64,000 bases of DNA from JAFMPW01 sp041743085 (GCA_041743085.1 JBGTNL010000084.1:62001-126000), one strand, 5' to 3'. Positions 17,684 to 25,537 are shown, counted from the first letter of the stretch. Numbers and translations are program-made. Notes: a model not told the origin generated them from the sequence alone.

Positions 17684-17955
17684 TTTAATCTAAGTAATTC
17701 CCCTATGGCTTTGCCTAGGGGTTTCCGATTTACCTCTCCTCTTGCATCCGACGAACGAAGAGAGAGGAATGCACAGGGCCGGAACTGCTTTTTAAGCAGT
17801 TCCAGGCGGGGTAAAATACAAAATTTCGGTTTTTGGCCCCAAGGCCAAAATGAAACCGGCGAAATACCCCTATGGCTTGCCTCGGGCCTGCCGGTAGGCA
17901 GGGATAGTCGCCCGCCAGAGGCGGGTAAACTTTCAAGAAATTTTTTATTGCCATT
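17684..17955 (+). repeat. Structured dispersed repeat family I, copy B
   Basis: The element fills the gap between the nagA-like start and the Gfo/Idh stop and ends only a few bases from that stop codon. It contains CCCCTA...TAGGGG (first hairpin; two base pairs changed together relative to copies A and C), the conserved GCATCCGACGAACG block, GGAACTGC...GCAGTTCC (perfect 8-bp stem), CCTGCC-GGTA-GGCAGG and CCCGCC-AGA-GGCGGG. An additional copy-specific stretch with a CCAAGG-centred hairpin (about 17838-17855) is inserted in the middle. Confidence 0.87.
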
Positions 17956-17960
17956 TATTG

Positions 17961-19313
17961 TTATAACCGCATTTCCCATCCTTTTTCATAGGAACGGCTC
18001 CATAATTTCCTGGCCTCCTTATCATGTAGGATGTGTCCGTTGACGGCATCTATCTCCAGCGACCTGCCAATGCGTTGCGAAATATTTCCCAGCTGAACGA
18101 GCAGGGTACTTTTATGACCCGAGTCAATACCCGCATTAAGGCCGGTACCCTTGAGAATGGCGTTGAACATGTTTTGTATATGAAACGAATCTAGCTTTTC
18201 GGCCGGATTGGTTTTGTTGCGGGCATCAATTTCGAGTTTGCTTTTTACATCTTTGACAACTTTTCCCTCTAAATCGAATACCGTATACTCATTCCCTCCG
18301 GGAATTAACATGCTACCGTTCTCTCCGTAAAAAACAACTCCGACCGAACTTCCTTCAACATCTTTTCCATTACAGCTCCTCCCTTCCCAGGACATGGACA
18401 TCCCTTCGGCAAATTCTAAATTTATAATTTGGGTATCAGGGGTTTGCCAGTCATCTTTGTACCTATATCTTCCTCCCGTAGAACTTACTTTAGTCGGATA
18501 ATCCACACCCATTCCCCAGCGTAAAAGATCGATCATATGGGTGCCGTTGTTCAGGGCCTCGCCCGTGCCCCAATGCCAGAACCAGTGCCAATTGTAATGT
18601 ACAATATTGTCCTTAAAATTCCTTCGGGGAGCCGGCCCTTGCCAAAGGTCCCAGTCTAGCCAGGCAGGGACTCCAACTTCCTTACCTATTCCAATAGATT
18701 GCCTGTTATTAGTGTACCATCCTTTACCGTAATAAATACGGCCAATGGCACCATTTTTCAAGGCATTGATCCCTTCAATCACATTTGGCCAGGAGCGGCG
18801 CTGGTTGCCCATTTGGATGACCTTACCGTACCTGGCAGCTGCCTTGACAAGTAATTCACCTTCGTTCGGATTGTGACTGCAGGGTTTTTCAACATACACG
18901 TGTTTGCCTGCATCCATGGCCATAAGGGCCGCAGGAGCGTGCCAATGATCCGGAGCAGCGATCACCAGGGCGTCCACATCTTTGCTTTCCAGTGATTTAC
19001 GGAAGTCGGCAACGCCTTCGGCAATTGTATTTTGCCTTTCTTTCATTGCAGCCAGGCAATTTGCCATTGCCCGGCGGTCCACATCACAGACATGGGTGAC
19101 GTTGCAGTTAGACTGCCTGGCAAAATTTTGTGCTAGTGCATTGCCGCGACTATTGACTCCCATAATGGAAACATTTATGGTATCATTGGCCCCCACTATC
19201 TGCGAATAGCTTTTGGCACTGAATCCGGGAAGAATGCCACCTGCCACACATAGTGCCGAGCCGGCAGCCGTATTTTTTATAAAGCGCCGTCGTGAGTTCG
19301 GATTTTCTTTCAT
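17961..19313 (-). CDS. Gfo/Idh/MocA family oxidoreductase, Tat-exported
   Basis: 450 residues from the ATG at 19313. This start places a Tat signal (SRRRFIKNTAAGS) at the N-terminus, whereas the alternative ATG at 19358 would bury it. The Rossmann domain follows (VSIMGVNSRGNALAQNF, HVCDVD). AAPDHWHAPAALMAMDAGKHVYVEKPCSHNP contains the family EKP motif with the catalytic-type Lys, and a C-terminal alpha/beta domain contains NWHWFWHWGTGEALNNGTHMIDLLRWGM. Family members oxidise or reduce sugars with tightly held NAD(P), and Tat export fits folding with cofactor in the cytoplasm. Exported members often act with TIM-barrel isomerases like the one at 5.2-6.1 kb on keto-glycosides; that link is inferred. 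Confidence 0.88.
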   Translation of the reverse strand: MKENPNSRRRFIKNTAAGSALCVAGGILPGFSAKSYSQIVGANDTINVSIMGVNSRGNALAQNFARQSNCNVTHVCDVDRRAMANCLAAMKERQNTIAEGVADFRKSLESKDVDALVIAAPDHWHAPAALMAMDAGKHVYVEKPCSHNPNEGELLVKAAARYGKVIQMGNQRRSWPNVIEGINALKNGAIGRIYYGKGWYTNNRQSIGIGKEVGVPAWLDWDLWQGPAPRRNFKDNIVHYNWHWFWHWGTGEALNNGTHMIDLLRWGMGVDYPTKVSSTGGRYRYKDDWQTPDTQIINLEFAEGMSMSWEGRSCNGKDVEGSSVGVVFYGENGSMLIPGGNEYTVFDLEGKVVKDVKSKLEIDARNKTNPAEKLDSFHIQNMFNAILKGTGLNAGIDSGHKSTLLVQLGNISQRIGRSLEIDAVNGHILHDKEARKLWSRSYEKGWEMRL

Positions 19314-19688
19314 GTATTCCGGTTTGGATATTGAAGTTATCTGTGCTTTTTGTTGCATCTGAGAATCTCACATGCTTTTCTGATAGAAATACAGCCTACC
19401 TAATACTGAATAAAGATAACGATATGAATTCTAAAACGATCGGGAATTGTAGGAAGTTGGGAGACAAATTACCGTAATGCGCTATACATTGGCAGAATGC
19501 GAACGGACTGAGGCCCCAGTGTTATAAGAACAACTTGTGGATACAGGATGGAGAACTATTTGAAGCAGAAGGACTAAGAAAATCTGAGACCGGCGCAGAT
19601 TATCTAAAAGAGGCTGAAAAAAAGTTAGAAAGTACCCTTCCATTTCCGGAAAGGCATTTTAGCGACTTTTTGAGGTTTTTCTTTTTCG
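19314..19688 (+). other. Intergenic region with no recognised gene
   Basis: The 375 bases between the Gfo/Idh start and the flavin split-barrel gene hold only short, unconvincing reading frames, the longest being 67 codons at 19535-19738. That frame runs into the opposite-strand gene and resembles no family I know. No hairpin or repeat of note is seen. The stretch may contain the promoter of the Gfo/Idh gene or an eroded gene. Confidence 0.5.
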
Positions 19689-20189
19689 TCAGACCTCCAA
19701 TTCTCCCTGTTCGCTCAAATCAGGTTGTTCTCCTGTAATGGCTCCAGCACCCATTTTTAAGAGAGATACGATCTTGTTGTGCTTGCTGTCCCAATAGTAG
19801 GCGTCTAAAGGCCTTACCTCAATGGCTGTAAGGTTGGGATCGTCCAAACCCTCGAACCACATGTCATCCGATTTTCCATAGAGTTCTTTCAGGATGGATT
19901 TGTCGGTGGTAACGACGGCGTCTCCGAATACGGTCAAAAATTCCATGGAACCCGGCTTTGTATAAAAAAGTTGCACATGGGGTTCGGTTCCGATATGTGC
20001 GTTATGACCGCTGTCTTTTCCACTTAAAAACCAAATACTGCCATTGTCATCTACCTTTTTTGTGCTCATCGGAACCACCGTTACCGGTTTTTGCCCCAAT
20101 TGCGTTCCCATAAGGGTAAAATCGATCGATTCAGCTAACTCCTTTATTTTTTCTTTGGCTTCCCGATTGTATAAATTTTCCGTGCTCAT
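19689..20189 (-). CDS. General stress protein / pyridoxamine 5'-phosphate oxidase-like split-barrel protein
   Basis: 166 residues from the ATG at 20189; an upstream ATG at 20246 adds 19 residues without family character. The protein has the FMN-binding split-barrel pattern of the GSP26/YdaG-like Pyridox_ox group: IDFTLMGTQLGQKPVTVVPM, IWFLSGKDSGHNAHIGTEPHVQLFYTKPGSMEFLTVFG, and a C-terminal WFEGLDDPNLTAIEVRP block ahead of AYYWDSKHNKIV. Members bind flavin or haem and are induced in stress; the reaction is unknown. It opens the stress-associated gene island and has no close co-directional neighbour. Confidence 0.83.
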   Translation of the reverse strand: MSTENLYNREAKEKIKELAESIDFTLMGTQLGQKPVTVVPMSTKKVDDNGSIWFLSGKDSGHNAHIGTEPHVQLFYTKPGSMEFLTVFGDAVVTTDKSILKELYGKSDDMWFEGLDDPNLTAIEVRPLDAYYWDSKHNKIVSLLKMGAGAITGEQPDLSEQGELEV

Positions 20190-20290
20190 AATATATTTTG
20201 GGTTTTGAGGAAAAGTAGTTGTTACAGGGCAGTTATATGCTCTCAATACATCTTCAATTTAACACAATGAAGATCCATCCCGAAATATTC

Positions 20291-20555
20291 TATTGGTCCC
20301 AGTCGTTAGTTGAAACCCTGCCTGCCGCCAGGTAAGCACTTTAGTGCAAGACTTCCCCCCGACGGTTCGGGGCTAAAAACTTTTTTCGAATAGGTTAATG
20401 GTTATTGGTTAACCGTTAATGGTATGATAGCAACTATTAACGATTAACATTTAACCAAAGCCTGCCCGTGCCGTTCGGGCGGGCAATTTCATTGCGTATC
20501 CAAACCTCCGCCATAGGACGGACAGGCATGGATTTTCAATCCATAGTGGTTTAGT
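20291..20555 (+). repeat. Dispersed repeat family II, copy B
   Basis: Roughly 265 bp between the split-barrel gene and yihY. It has GCACTTTAGTGC as a perfect small palindrome, the same central TTAATGGTTATTGGTTAACCG block as copy A, and the right-end structure. The right end folds as an AAACC...GGTTT outer stem, a TCCG...CGGA hairpin and an ATGGATT-TTC-AATCCAT hairpin, all perfect here. No coding potential is seen. Confidence 0.85.
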
Positions 20556-20635
20556 GCCGACCCGCATAATCCTTGCAACTTTTCATATCTGATAATAAAA
20601 TTTTCTATACCATTAATATTTAGTCACACGATACA

Positions 20636-20643
20636 TACATTTG
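20636..20643 (+). promoter_or_regulatory. Possible -7 element of a Bacteroidota promoter
   Basis: TACATTTG exactly fits the TAnnTTTG -7 consensus of the Bacteroidota primary sigma factor and lies 16 bp before the yihY start, implying a very short leader. No convincing TTTG-type -33 box is present at the right distance, so support is weak. Confidence 0.3.
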
Positions 20644-20659
20644 ATAAAAGTCTGGTTAT

Positions 20660-21583
20660 ATGCAAACCAAAAATCATAAAAAATTTAAATTCAGGGATCT
20701 GCCCTCTTTAATAGTGGATACCTATAAGGCCTGGGATGCGGACGATCCCTGGCGCCTTAGTGCGGTAGTGGCATACTACGCTATCCTCTCCTTGCCGGGA
20801 CTCCTGGTGATCATCATTAATCTGGTAGGTTCGGTCTGGGGCGTTGAAATCGTGCAAGGCCATTTAACGGATGAAATTTCCGGTGCCCTCGGGCGGGATG
20901 CGGCCGATGCTATTCAGATTATGATGGTAGAAACCCAGGATGACAAGAAAAGTACCATAGCGACCATTCTTGGAATAGCAACGCTCATTTTTGGTGCCAC
21001 CGGAGTTTTCTATCATTTGCAGCTTTCGCTGAATCAAATATGGCAGATAGAACCAGACCTTAAAGCCGGACTGAAAAAGATGTTTTTAGACCGGGCAAGA
21101 AGTTTTGCCTTTATCCTGGCCATAGGCTTTCTGCTACTGATCAGTTTTTTGGTCACCACGGCCATTTCAGTATTGAACGGCTACATCCGCAGTGTACTGC
21201 CCGAGGTAATCGTATATATTGCCTACCTTCTGGATTTGGTGGTTTCCATTGGAATCATAACGGTGTTGTTCGCAATGATTTTCAAATATTTGCCCGATGC
21301 CCGAATCCCATGGAAGACCGTATGGATCGGTTCATTGATCACCTCTATTCTTTTTGTTTTCGGCAAGTTTTTGCTGGGTTTGTATTTTGGGGAGGCGGAC
21401 CCCGGTTCTACATATGGCGCCGCGGGGACAATTGTTCTGATATTACTGTGGGTATCGTATTCGTGCCTCATTCTGTTTTTCGGCGCTGAATTTACATGGG
21501 TATTTGCGCGAAGGTATGGCCTTGGATTCACTTCGAACACCAAACCCCTGGACAGGAGTGCAGGGGAAAATGCAGAAAGTTAA
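20660..21583 (+). CDS. YihY/BrkB family inner membrane protein
   Basis: 307 residues. The cytoplasmic N-terminus has DTYKAWDADDPWRLSAVVAYYAILSLPGLLVIIINLVG, the typical YihY/virulence-factor BrkB opening, and there are six membrane helices. Other family-typical blocks are ATLIFGATGVFYHLQLSLNQIWQIEPD and the C-terminal GTIVLILLWVSYSCLILFFGAEFTWVFARRYG. The molecular function is not established (earlier annotation as RNase BN was wrong); roles in transport or envelope stress have been proposed for relatives. It begins the plus-strand part of the stress-associated island and has an independent upstream region. Confidence 0.9.
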   Translation: MQTKNHKKFKFRDLPSLIVDTYKAWDADDPWRLSAVVAYYAILSLPGLLVIIINLVGSVWGVEIVQGHLTDEISGALGRDAADAIQIMMVETQDDKKSTIATILGIATLIFGATGVFYHLQLSLNQIWQIEPDLKAGLKKMFLDRARSFAFILAIGFLLLISFLVTTAISVLNGYIRSVLPEVIVYIAYLLDLVVSIGIITVLFAMIFKYLPDARIPWKTVWIGSLITSILFVFGKFLLGLYFGEADPGSTYGAAGTIVLILLWVSYSCLILFFGAEFTWVFARRYGLGFTSNTKPLDRSAGENAES

Positions 21584-21897
21584 GATTAAACAGTTTGCAT
21601 ACCCGGTATTGTACCAGCTTACGGTTTATCCGTCACATCGGAAGCAGTCCGGATGTTTTTGCCGGCTCTTTGATTGCCTGCCCGTTCCCAGCCAGAACGA
21701 CTTATGGGGCTAGGGTTCCACGCGGGCGCTCAAAGACTAGGATTTCGACACTTTTTAAAAATAAGGGTGCAATACCGGAAAATCATGTTAAATAGTGTTT
21801 AAATTAAAATTAGAACGCATCCATTGGGTTAAATTTGACATTGATTGAAATCATTGAAATGGAATTTTAGTGTTACATTTAAGTTTCACATCTAAGA
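21584..21897 (+). other. Intergenic region upstream of the DUF2383 gene
   Basis: 314 bases without a supported gene; short overlapping frames (up to 99 codons) lack family features and have poor codon character. The only signal noted is a candidate promoter near its right end. Confidence 0.5.
21854..21881 (+). promoter_or_regulatory. Candidate Bacteroidota promoter for the DUF2383 gene
   Basis: TTG (21854-21856), a 17-bp spacer, then TACATTTA (21874-21881), one mismatch from TAnnTTTG. Spacing and position (start codon at 21898) fit the Bacteroidota -33/-7 arrangement and predict transcription from about 21888. Confidence 0.4.
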
Positions 21898-22368
21898 ATG
21901 AATATTATGGGGGCATTCACGGAAGAAGTTGCCAAGAAATTAAATGCAATCCTGGAGAAAACCTATGATGCCGAAAAGGGCTTTGACAAGGCGGCGGAAA
22001 ACTGTTCTGCGAAATCCCTGGCGAGCTGGTTTACCGAAAGGGCATTAGATCGTCATCGTTTTGGAAATGAACTCAAAAGGGAAATTACCAATTTTGGGGA
22101 AGAGTATACGGAAAGTGGCAGCCTAACTGGCGGAGCGCACAGGGCATGGATGGATATTAAAGCTTTGTTTTCCGGGGATAATAACGAAGCCATGTTAGAG
22201 GAAGCTATCAGGGGCGAGAAGGCGGCTCTGGAGGAATACAAGGATGTTTTAAAGGAACATGATCTACCTCCTTCTACCTTTGCGCTGTTAACTTCTCAAA
22301 TGGCTCAAATAGATTATGGCCTTGCTCTTATTATGATGACAAAGGATTTGGATTACGAAAGGAAATAA
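21898..22368 (+). CDS. PA2169-family (DUF2383) four-helix-bundle protein
   Basis: 156 residues, mostly helical. The DUF2383 pattern is clear: an opening helix with LNAILEKTYDAEKGFDKAAENC, TERALDRHRFGNELKREI, then GSLTGGAHRAWMDIKALFSGDN and ALLEEAIRGEKAALEEYKDVL-like helices. The fold is ferritin-like, with Glu/His positions that could bind metal, although binding is not shown. No signal peptide, so cytoplasmic. It stands 130 bp before ferritin, and a second, more divergent relative follows ferritin, which suggests a shared role in iron or oxidative stress. Confidence 0.87.
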   Translation: MNIMGAFTEEVAKKLNAILEKTYDAEKGFDKAAENCSAKSLASWFTERALDRHRFGNELKREITNFGEEYTESGSLTGGAHRAWMDIKALFSGDNNEAMLEEAIRGEKAALEEYKDVLKEHDLPPSTFALLTSQMAQIDYGLALIMMTKDLDYERK

Positions 22369-22498
22369 TATTGAATGGCCCCTTCCGAAGAAATCTGAAG
22401 TCAAACTACTTCAATTGCGGTAGTACACTCATTTGTGGTTTAAATTGAATAGGCAAAAAAAGCAGCGCATTAATAATGAACAATAACCAATAGATTCC

Positions 22499-23047
22499 AT
22501 GGACATGAAGACAAAAAGAATTTCCGATGCAATTGAAAAAATATTAAACGATCAAATGACAACTGAAGCCTTTCAGGCTCAGGTGTATTTGTCTTACGCC
22601 TCCTGGGCTGAGGTAAATAGTTTTTCAGGTATTGCCGATTTTCTATATAAGCATATGCACGAAGAACGGGAACATATGTTCAAAATTCTGAAATTTATCA
22701 ACGACAGGGGAGGGAAAGCAAAAATAGAAGCTATAAAGGCACCTCCGGCAAATCCCAAAAACATTGAAGATTGCTTAAAAAAAATTCTCAAGCACGAAAT
22801 AGACAATTCAAAACAAATAGATAAAATAGTAGACCTTGCCCACAAAGAGAAAGATTGGGCTACCTTCAACTTTGCACAATGGTTTGTAAAGGAACAGATC
22901 GAGGAAGAGACTCTGATCAACAAGATTATAGATAAATATACCCTGGCGTCCAAAAGTGTAGGTGATAACCTCAATCTTTACGAAATGGATAAAGATTTAG
23001 CCAGGGCCTCCCAGAAAGCTAAAATTCCGAGGGAAGAAAAATTTTGA
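22499..23047 (+). CDS. ftnA: Ferritin
   Basis: 182 residues, close to bacterial FtnA. Ferroxidase ligands are visible in the first helix (TTEAFQAQVYLSYASWAE), the EEREH motif of the second helix (HMHEEREHMFKIL), the central KHEIDNSKQI helix, and WFVKEQIEEE in the fourth helix. The protein oxidises Fe2+ and stores it as mineral inside a 24-subunit cage in the cytoplasm, protecting DNA from Fenton chemistry. The two possible starts, ATG at 22499 and 22505, differ by two residues. The neighbours on both sides are small helical proteins of the DUF2383 type, forming a compact iron/stress set. Confidence 0.93.
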   Translation: MDMKTKRISDAIEKILNDQMTTEAFQAQVYLSYASWAEVNSFSGIADFLYKHMHEEREHMFKILKFINDRGGKAKIEAIKAPPANPKNIEDCLKKILKHEIDNSKQIDKIVDLAHKEKDWATFNFAQWFVKEQIEEETLINKIIDKYTLASKSVGDNLNLYEMDKDLARASQKAKIPREEKF

Positions 23048-23263
23048 CAGGGATTATAAAATACTCTGGGAAAAGCTAAAAAGTAAATGAAACAAAACAT
23101 TTTAAAGGCTGCGTTTTGTAGTATTCAACGGAGGATCAGGATCAACCACCACACCGGTAAGTAGCGGAAAAGGGAATTCCACTTAACCTTCAACATAATT
23201 CCCGATGGGAGATGATATAATTTGTGGGTTTTATCCCTTGTAATTACTAAATCAAAATTTGTC

Positions 23264-23707
23264 ATGGAGAAGGAAATCGAGGAAAAACTTAATGAACTGA
23301 TTGCGAAATCGTTCTGTGTGAAAGAGGTATACGACTGGGCAAAAGAGATGACCACATCGCAGGGAGTATCGGATTATTTTAAAGAGAAGTCGGAGGAGCG
23401 AAAAAAATTCAGTAAGGATTTGATAAAAATCATCTATGCAATGGGTGGTAGATTTGAGGAAGATAAAAATTTGACAGAAAATAATTCGGGTAACATCCGG
23501 TCTCCTTTACTATCCGGAGATCTTAATGACATCTCAGATCAATCCTTACTTAACGAGACTATCAAGGCCAACAGGGAAATTACTGGGGAATATGAAACAT
23601 TGCTAACACAATTTCAATTACCTCAGGAACAGGCTTCCATCCTGAAAGAGCAGTTGGCCGAAACGGAGAGAATTGCTTCTGAGAATAAATTCGCGGATGA
23701 TATTTAA
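23264..23707 (+). CDS. Divergent DUF2383-like helical protein
   Basis: 147 residues from the ATG at 23264. An in-frame GTG/TTG extension from 23222 would add a non-conserved piece. The pattern mirrors the DUF2383 protein upstream of ferritin: an opening helix (EIEEKLNELIAKSFCVKEVYDWAKEM), SEERKKFSKDLIKIIYAMGG, a variable loop, then SLLNETIKANREITGEYETLLTQFQLPQEQASILKEQLAETERIAS. Sequence identity is low and the middle is rearranged, so the assignment rests on helix pattern and context. Predicted soluble and cytoplasmic. Confidence 0.65.
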   Translation: MEKEIEEKLNELIAKSFCVKEVYDWAKEMTTSQGVSDYFKEKSEERKKFSKDLIKIIYAMGGRFEEDKNLTENNSGNIRSPLLSGDLNDISDQSLLNETIKANREITGEYETLLTQFQLPQEQASILKEQLAETERIASENKFADDI

Positions 23708-23808
23708 GGGAATTCATTCCCTGAAAAGCACTTCTGAATTTATAATAAAATAGCTTCAATGGAAAAAATGGGCAAAAAGAAAAAACCAAAAGCCAGCGAT
23801 AGCGCCCT

Positions 23809-23943
23809 ATGCCGACAAAACAAAAGGATGCCGGGTCGGTTACAAATCAAACCACGGATGCACCCAAAAACAGATTTCCCTTGACCACGATCGTAGTAGT
23901 AACCATATTATTTTTATTTGTAGCGATTACAATGTTAATCTAA
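23809..23943 (+). CDS. Small single-span membrane protein
   Basis: A 44-residue frame from the ATG at 23809. A polar N-terminal half (MPTKQKDAGSV...KNRF) is followed by one strongly hydrophobic helix (PLTTIVVVTILFLFVAITML) at the very C-terminus, a tail-anchor layout. Its stop codon lies inside the first bases of repeat I copy C. An alternative overlapping frame from 23759 (41 codons, lysine-rich) has no such character. Small tail-anchored proteins of this type occur in stress loci, and another one sits at 30.5-30.8 kb; the function is unknown. Confidence 0.5.
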   Translation: MPTKQKDAGSVTNQTTDAPKNRFPLTTIVVVTILFLFVAITMLI

Positions 23944-24145
23944 ATAATTCCCCGATGGCTCTGCCTCGGGGTTTCCGAATCTACCTCCCCTCTTGCATCC
24001 GACGAACGAAGAGAGAGGAATGCACAGGGTCGGAATTGCCTTTTCGCAATTCCGGGCGGCTTGCTCTGGGCCTGCCTGTAGGCAGGCAGGGATAGTCGCC
24101 CGCCAGAGGCGGGTAAACTTTCAAGAAATTTTTTATTTTAATGCC
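23936..24145 (+). repeat. Structured dispersed repeat family I, copy C
   Basis: The shortest copy, about 210 bp. It has hairpin CCCCGA...TCGGGG, the GCATCCGACGAACG block, and GGAATTGC...GCAATTCC, where a C-G pair of copy B has become T-A on both sides of the stem. Then follow CCTGCC-TGTA-GGCAGG, CCCGCC-AGA-GGCGGG and the closing AAACTTTCAAGAAATTTTTTATT. The copy-specific middle found in A and B is missing. It lies directly behind the small membrane protein gene. Confidence 0.87.
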
Positions 24146-24252
24146 CACCTGCCTCCTGCCGTAGGTAGGTTATGGGCTTTCATAAACTACAATCACGAAA
24201 AAAAAAGGATCTTTTTTGGCATCTAAAAAAGGATTCCAGTCTTTAAATAGGA

Positions 24253-24274
24253 ACCCCCAATATACATCGGGGGT
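24253..24274 (-). terminator. Possible terminator hairpin downstream of csbD-like gene
   Basis: ACCCCC (24253-24258) and GGGGGT (24269-24274) form a perfect 6-bp stem with a 10-base loop, 30 bases past the CsbD-like stop on the minus strand. There is no clear T run after it, so it is only a candidate. Confidence 0.3.
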
Positions 24275-24303
24275 CCAGGGGAACAAACATTATTTTGAAA
24301 TGT

Positions 24304-24489
24304 CTACCATTCCTCTATCTCGCGTTTTAACTCCTCTTTTCTTTTTCCGGTTCTCTCCTGTAACCGACCTAACATTTCATCAAATTTTCCTTCGGCATAG
24401 GTAGTGTCATTATCGGTAATGTCTCCATATTTTTGTTTAAACTTACCTTTAATCTGCTTCCACTTGCCTTCTAACTGATCATTGTTCAT
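24304..24489 (-). CDS. CsbD-like stress protein
   Basis: 61 residues, full length for the CsbD family: MNNDQLEGKWKQIKGKFKQKYGDITDND, then TTYAEGKFDEMLGRLQERTGKRKEEL. These small, hydrophilic, largely helical or disordered cytoplasmic proteins are strongly induced in general stress in many bacteria (sigma-B regulon in Bacillus); the mechanism is unknown. It is transcribed divergently from the KGG/Rho-N small protein, with about 245 bp of shared upstream DNA. Confidence 0.9.
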   Translation of the reverse strand: MNNDQLEGKWKQIKGKFKQKYGDITDNDTTYAEGKFDEMLGRLQERTGKRKEELKREIEEW

Positions 24490-24735
24490 AGTTTCTAAAT
24501 TTTAGATTAATACTCCGTTAAATCGCACTACAATTTAGTAATATCCAAAGGTTTGCTTTAACGTGAAAGCATAACAGATTAACTCAAAAAAGTCAATTTT
24601 TAAGATTGCGACATTTCCCGTTTCCGGGAACCTACTTTAGGAACAATAAAATTGCCAAATGGATTAAGGGACATCCCATTTTTTAATAAACTTTGGTGTT
24701 GAAATTTTTTGTAAAAACACTTAAATTTTTTAGTC

Positions 24736-24975
24736 ATGCCAAACCCAAGAATAAAAAACGAGGAAAAGTATGAAGCCTTGGTGGACAAGGGATATAGTAA
24801 ACAGAAGGCTGCTCGTATTGCCAACACCCCGGATGCCGGAAAAAAGGGAGGTAAAGCAAAACCTTATGAAGAATGGAAAAAGGAAGAGCTCAGCGAGCAG
24901 GCGAAAAAAGTAGGAATAAAAGGTCGCTCCAAAATGGATAAAAAAGAGTTGATACATGCCTTGCGTAACAATTGA
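24736..24975 (+). CDS. Small basic protein with KGG motif and Rho-N/SAP-like C-terminus
   Basis: 79 residues, highly charged. The N-terminal half holds YEALVDKGYSKQKAARIANTP and AGKKGGKAKPYEEW, a KGG-type motif seen in bacterial stress proteins. The C-terminal half (KEELSEQAKKVGIKGRSKMDKKELIHALRN) is a Rho N-terminal/SAP-like helix-extended-loop-helix that can bind nucleic acid. Similar small proteins are common in Flavobacteria and Proteobacteria near stress genes. A nucleic-acid related role is plausible; no direct evidence exists. Confidence 0.78.
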   Translation: MPNPRIKNEEKYEALVDKGYSKQKAARIANTPDAGKKGGKAKPYEEWKKEELSEQAKKVGIKGRSKMDKKELIHALRNN

Positions 24976-25042
24976 GGTATGAAAAAGAATCGAACCCCTC
25001 TGATCTGTCTTCTGTTTCTTTTATGTTCCTGAGGATTACCCA

Positions 25043-25086
25043 AAGACCCGAATCGGAGCTGGCAAAGAACAGAAGATTCGGGTCTT
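25043..25086. repeat. Perfect 12-bp inverted repeat
   Basis: AAGACCCGAATC at 25043-25054 and GATTCGGGTCTT at 25075-25086, separated by 20 bases. No T run follows, so it does not look like a standard intrinsic terminator for the upstream gene. The right arm ends exactly where the truncated CDF coding sequence becomes readable. Confidence 0.8.
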
Positions 25087-25089
25087 AAG

Positions 25090-25451
25090 GTGGTTGCAGT
25101 TTTGTTTATTTCTTTTTCGGTGCTAAAAGACGGGATTAAAAACCTGAAAAATTCAGTGAAGGATCTTTCAGACCGGCGTCCAATTAATGTTCAAGATCAG
25201 AAGAAGGACAAAATTATAGATGAAATTGAAGATCTGGTGCGGTCTTGGGACGATGCTTATGCCAGATTCTGTGAACACGGGCAGGTTTATTTCGGGGAAA
25301 TATATATTGAGGTGAAGTCTACGAATGATTCGAATGACTTGCCCCGAAAAATAAAATAGAAGAAGGGGTAAAGTTAATAAAGGAATATCACTGGTGCCTG
25401 CACGATATAGTTATGATGCCGGTCTTAAAACTTCCCAAACCTGCAGAATGA
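25090..25451 (+). pseudogene. Cation diffusion facilitator (CDF) transporter, C-terminal remnant with frameshift
   Basis: The readable part opens within the last membrane helix (VAVLFISFSVLKDGIKNLKNSVKDL), followed by SDRRP and the cytoplasmic domain ending CEHGQVYFGEIYIEV, which is the CDF/CzcD-type C-terminal domain. The frame stops at 25359, but one added base in the A run at 25347-25351 restores IEEGVKLIKEYHWC and LHDIVMMPVLKLPKPAE to a stop at 25449-25451, a typical CDF ending. The first five membrane helices with the metal site are absent. The product, if made, cannot transport metal, so this is a decayed gene in an otherwise iron-handling and stress neighbourhood. Confidence 0.78.
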
Positions 25452-25537
25452 TTGGGAAGATAGCAAATGGCTGAAATATTTGAGTTAATTTCACAGTGTA
25501 AAATATAATACCTTTCTACTGATACATATAACCGACC

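Noticed and set aside
19535..19738. 67-codon plus-strand frame
   Set aside because: No family resemblance, and it overlaps the end of the flavin split-barrel gene on the other strand.
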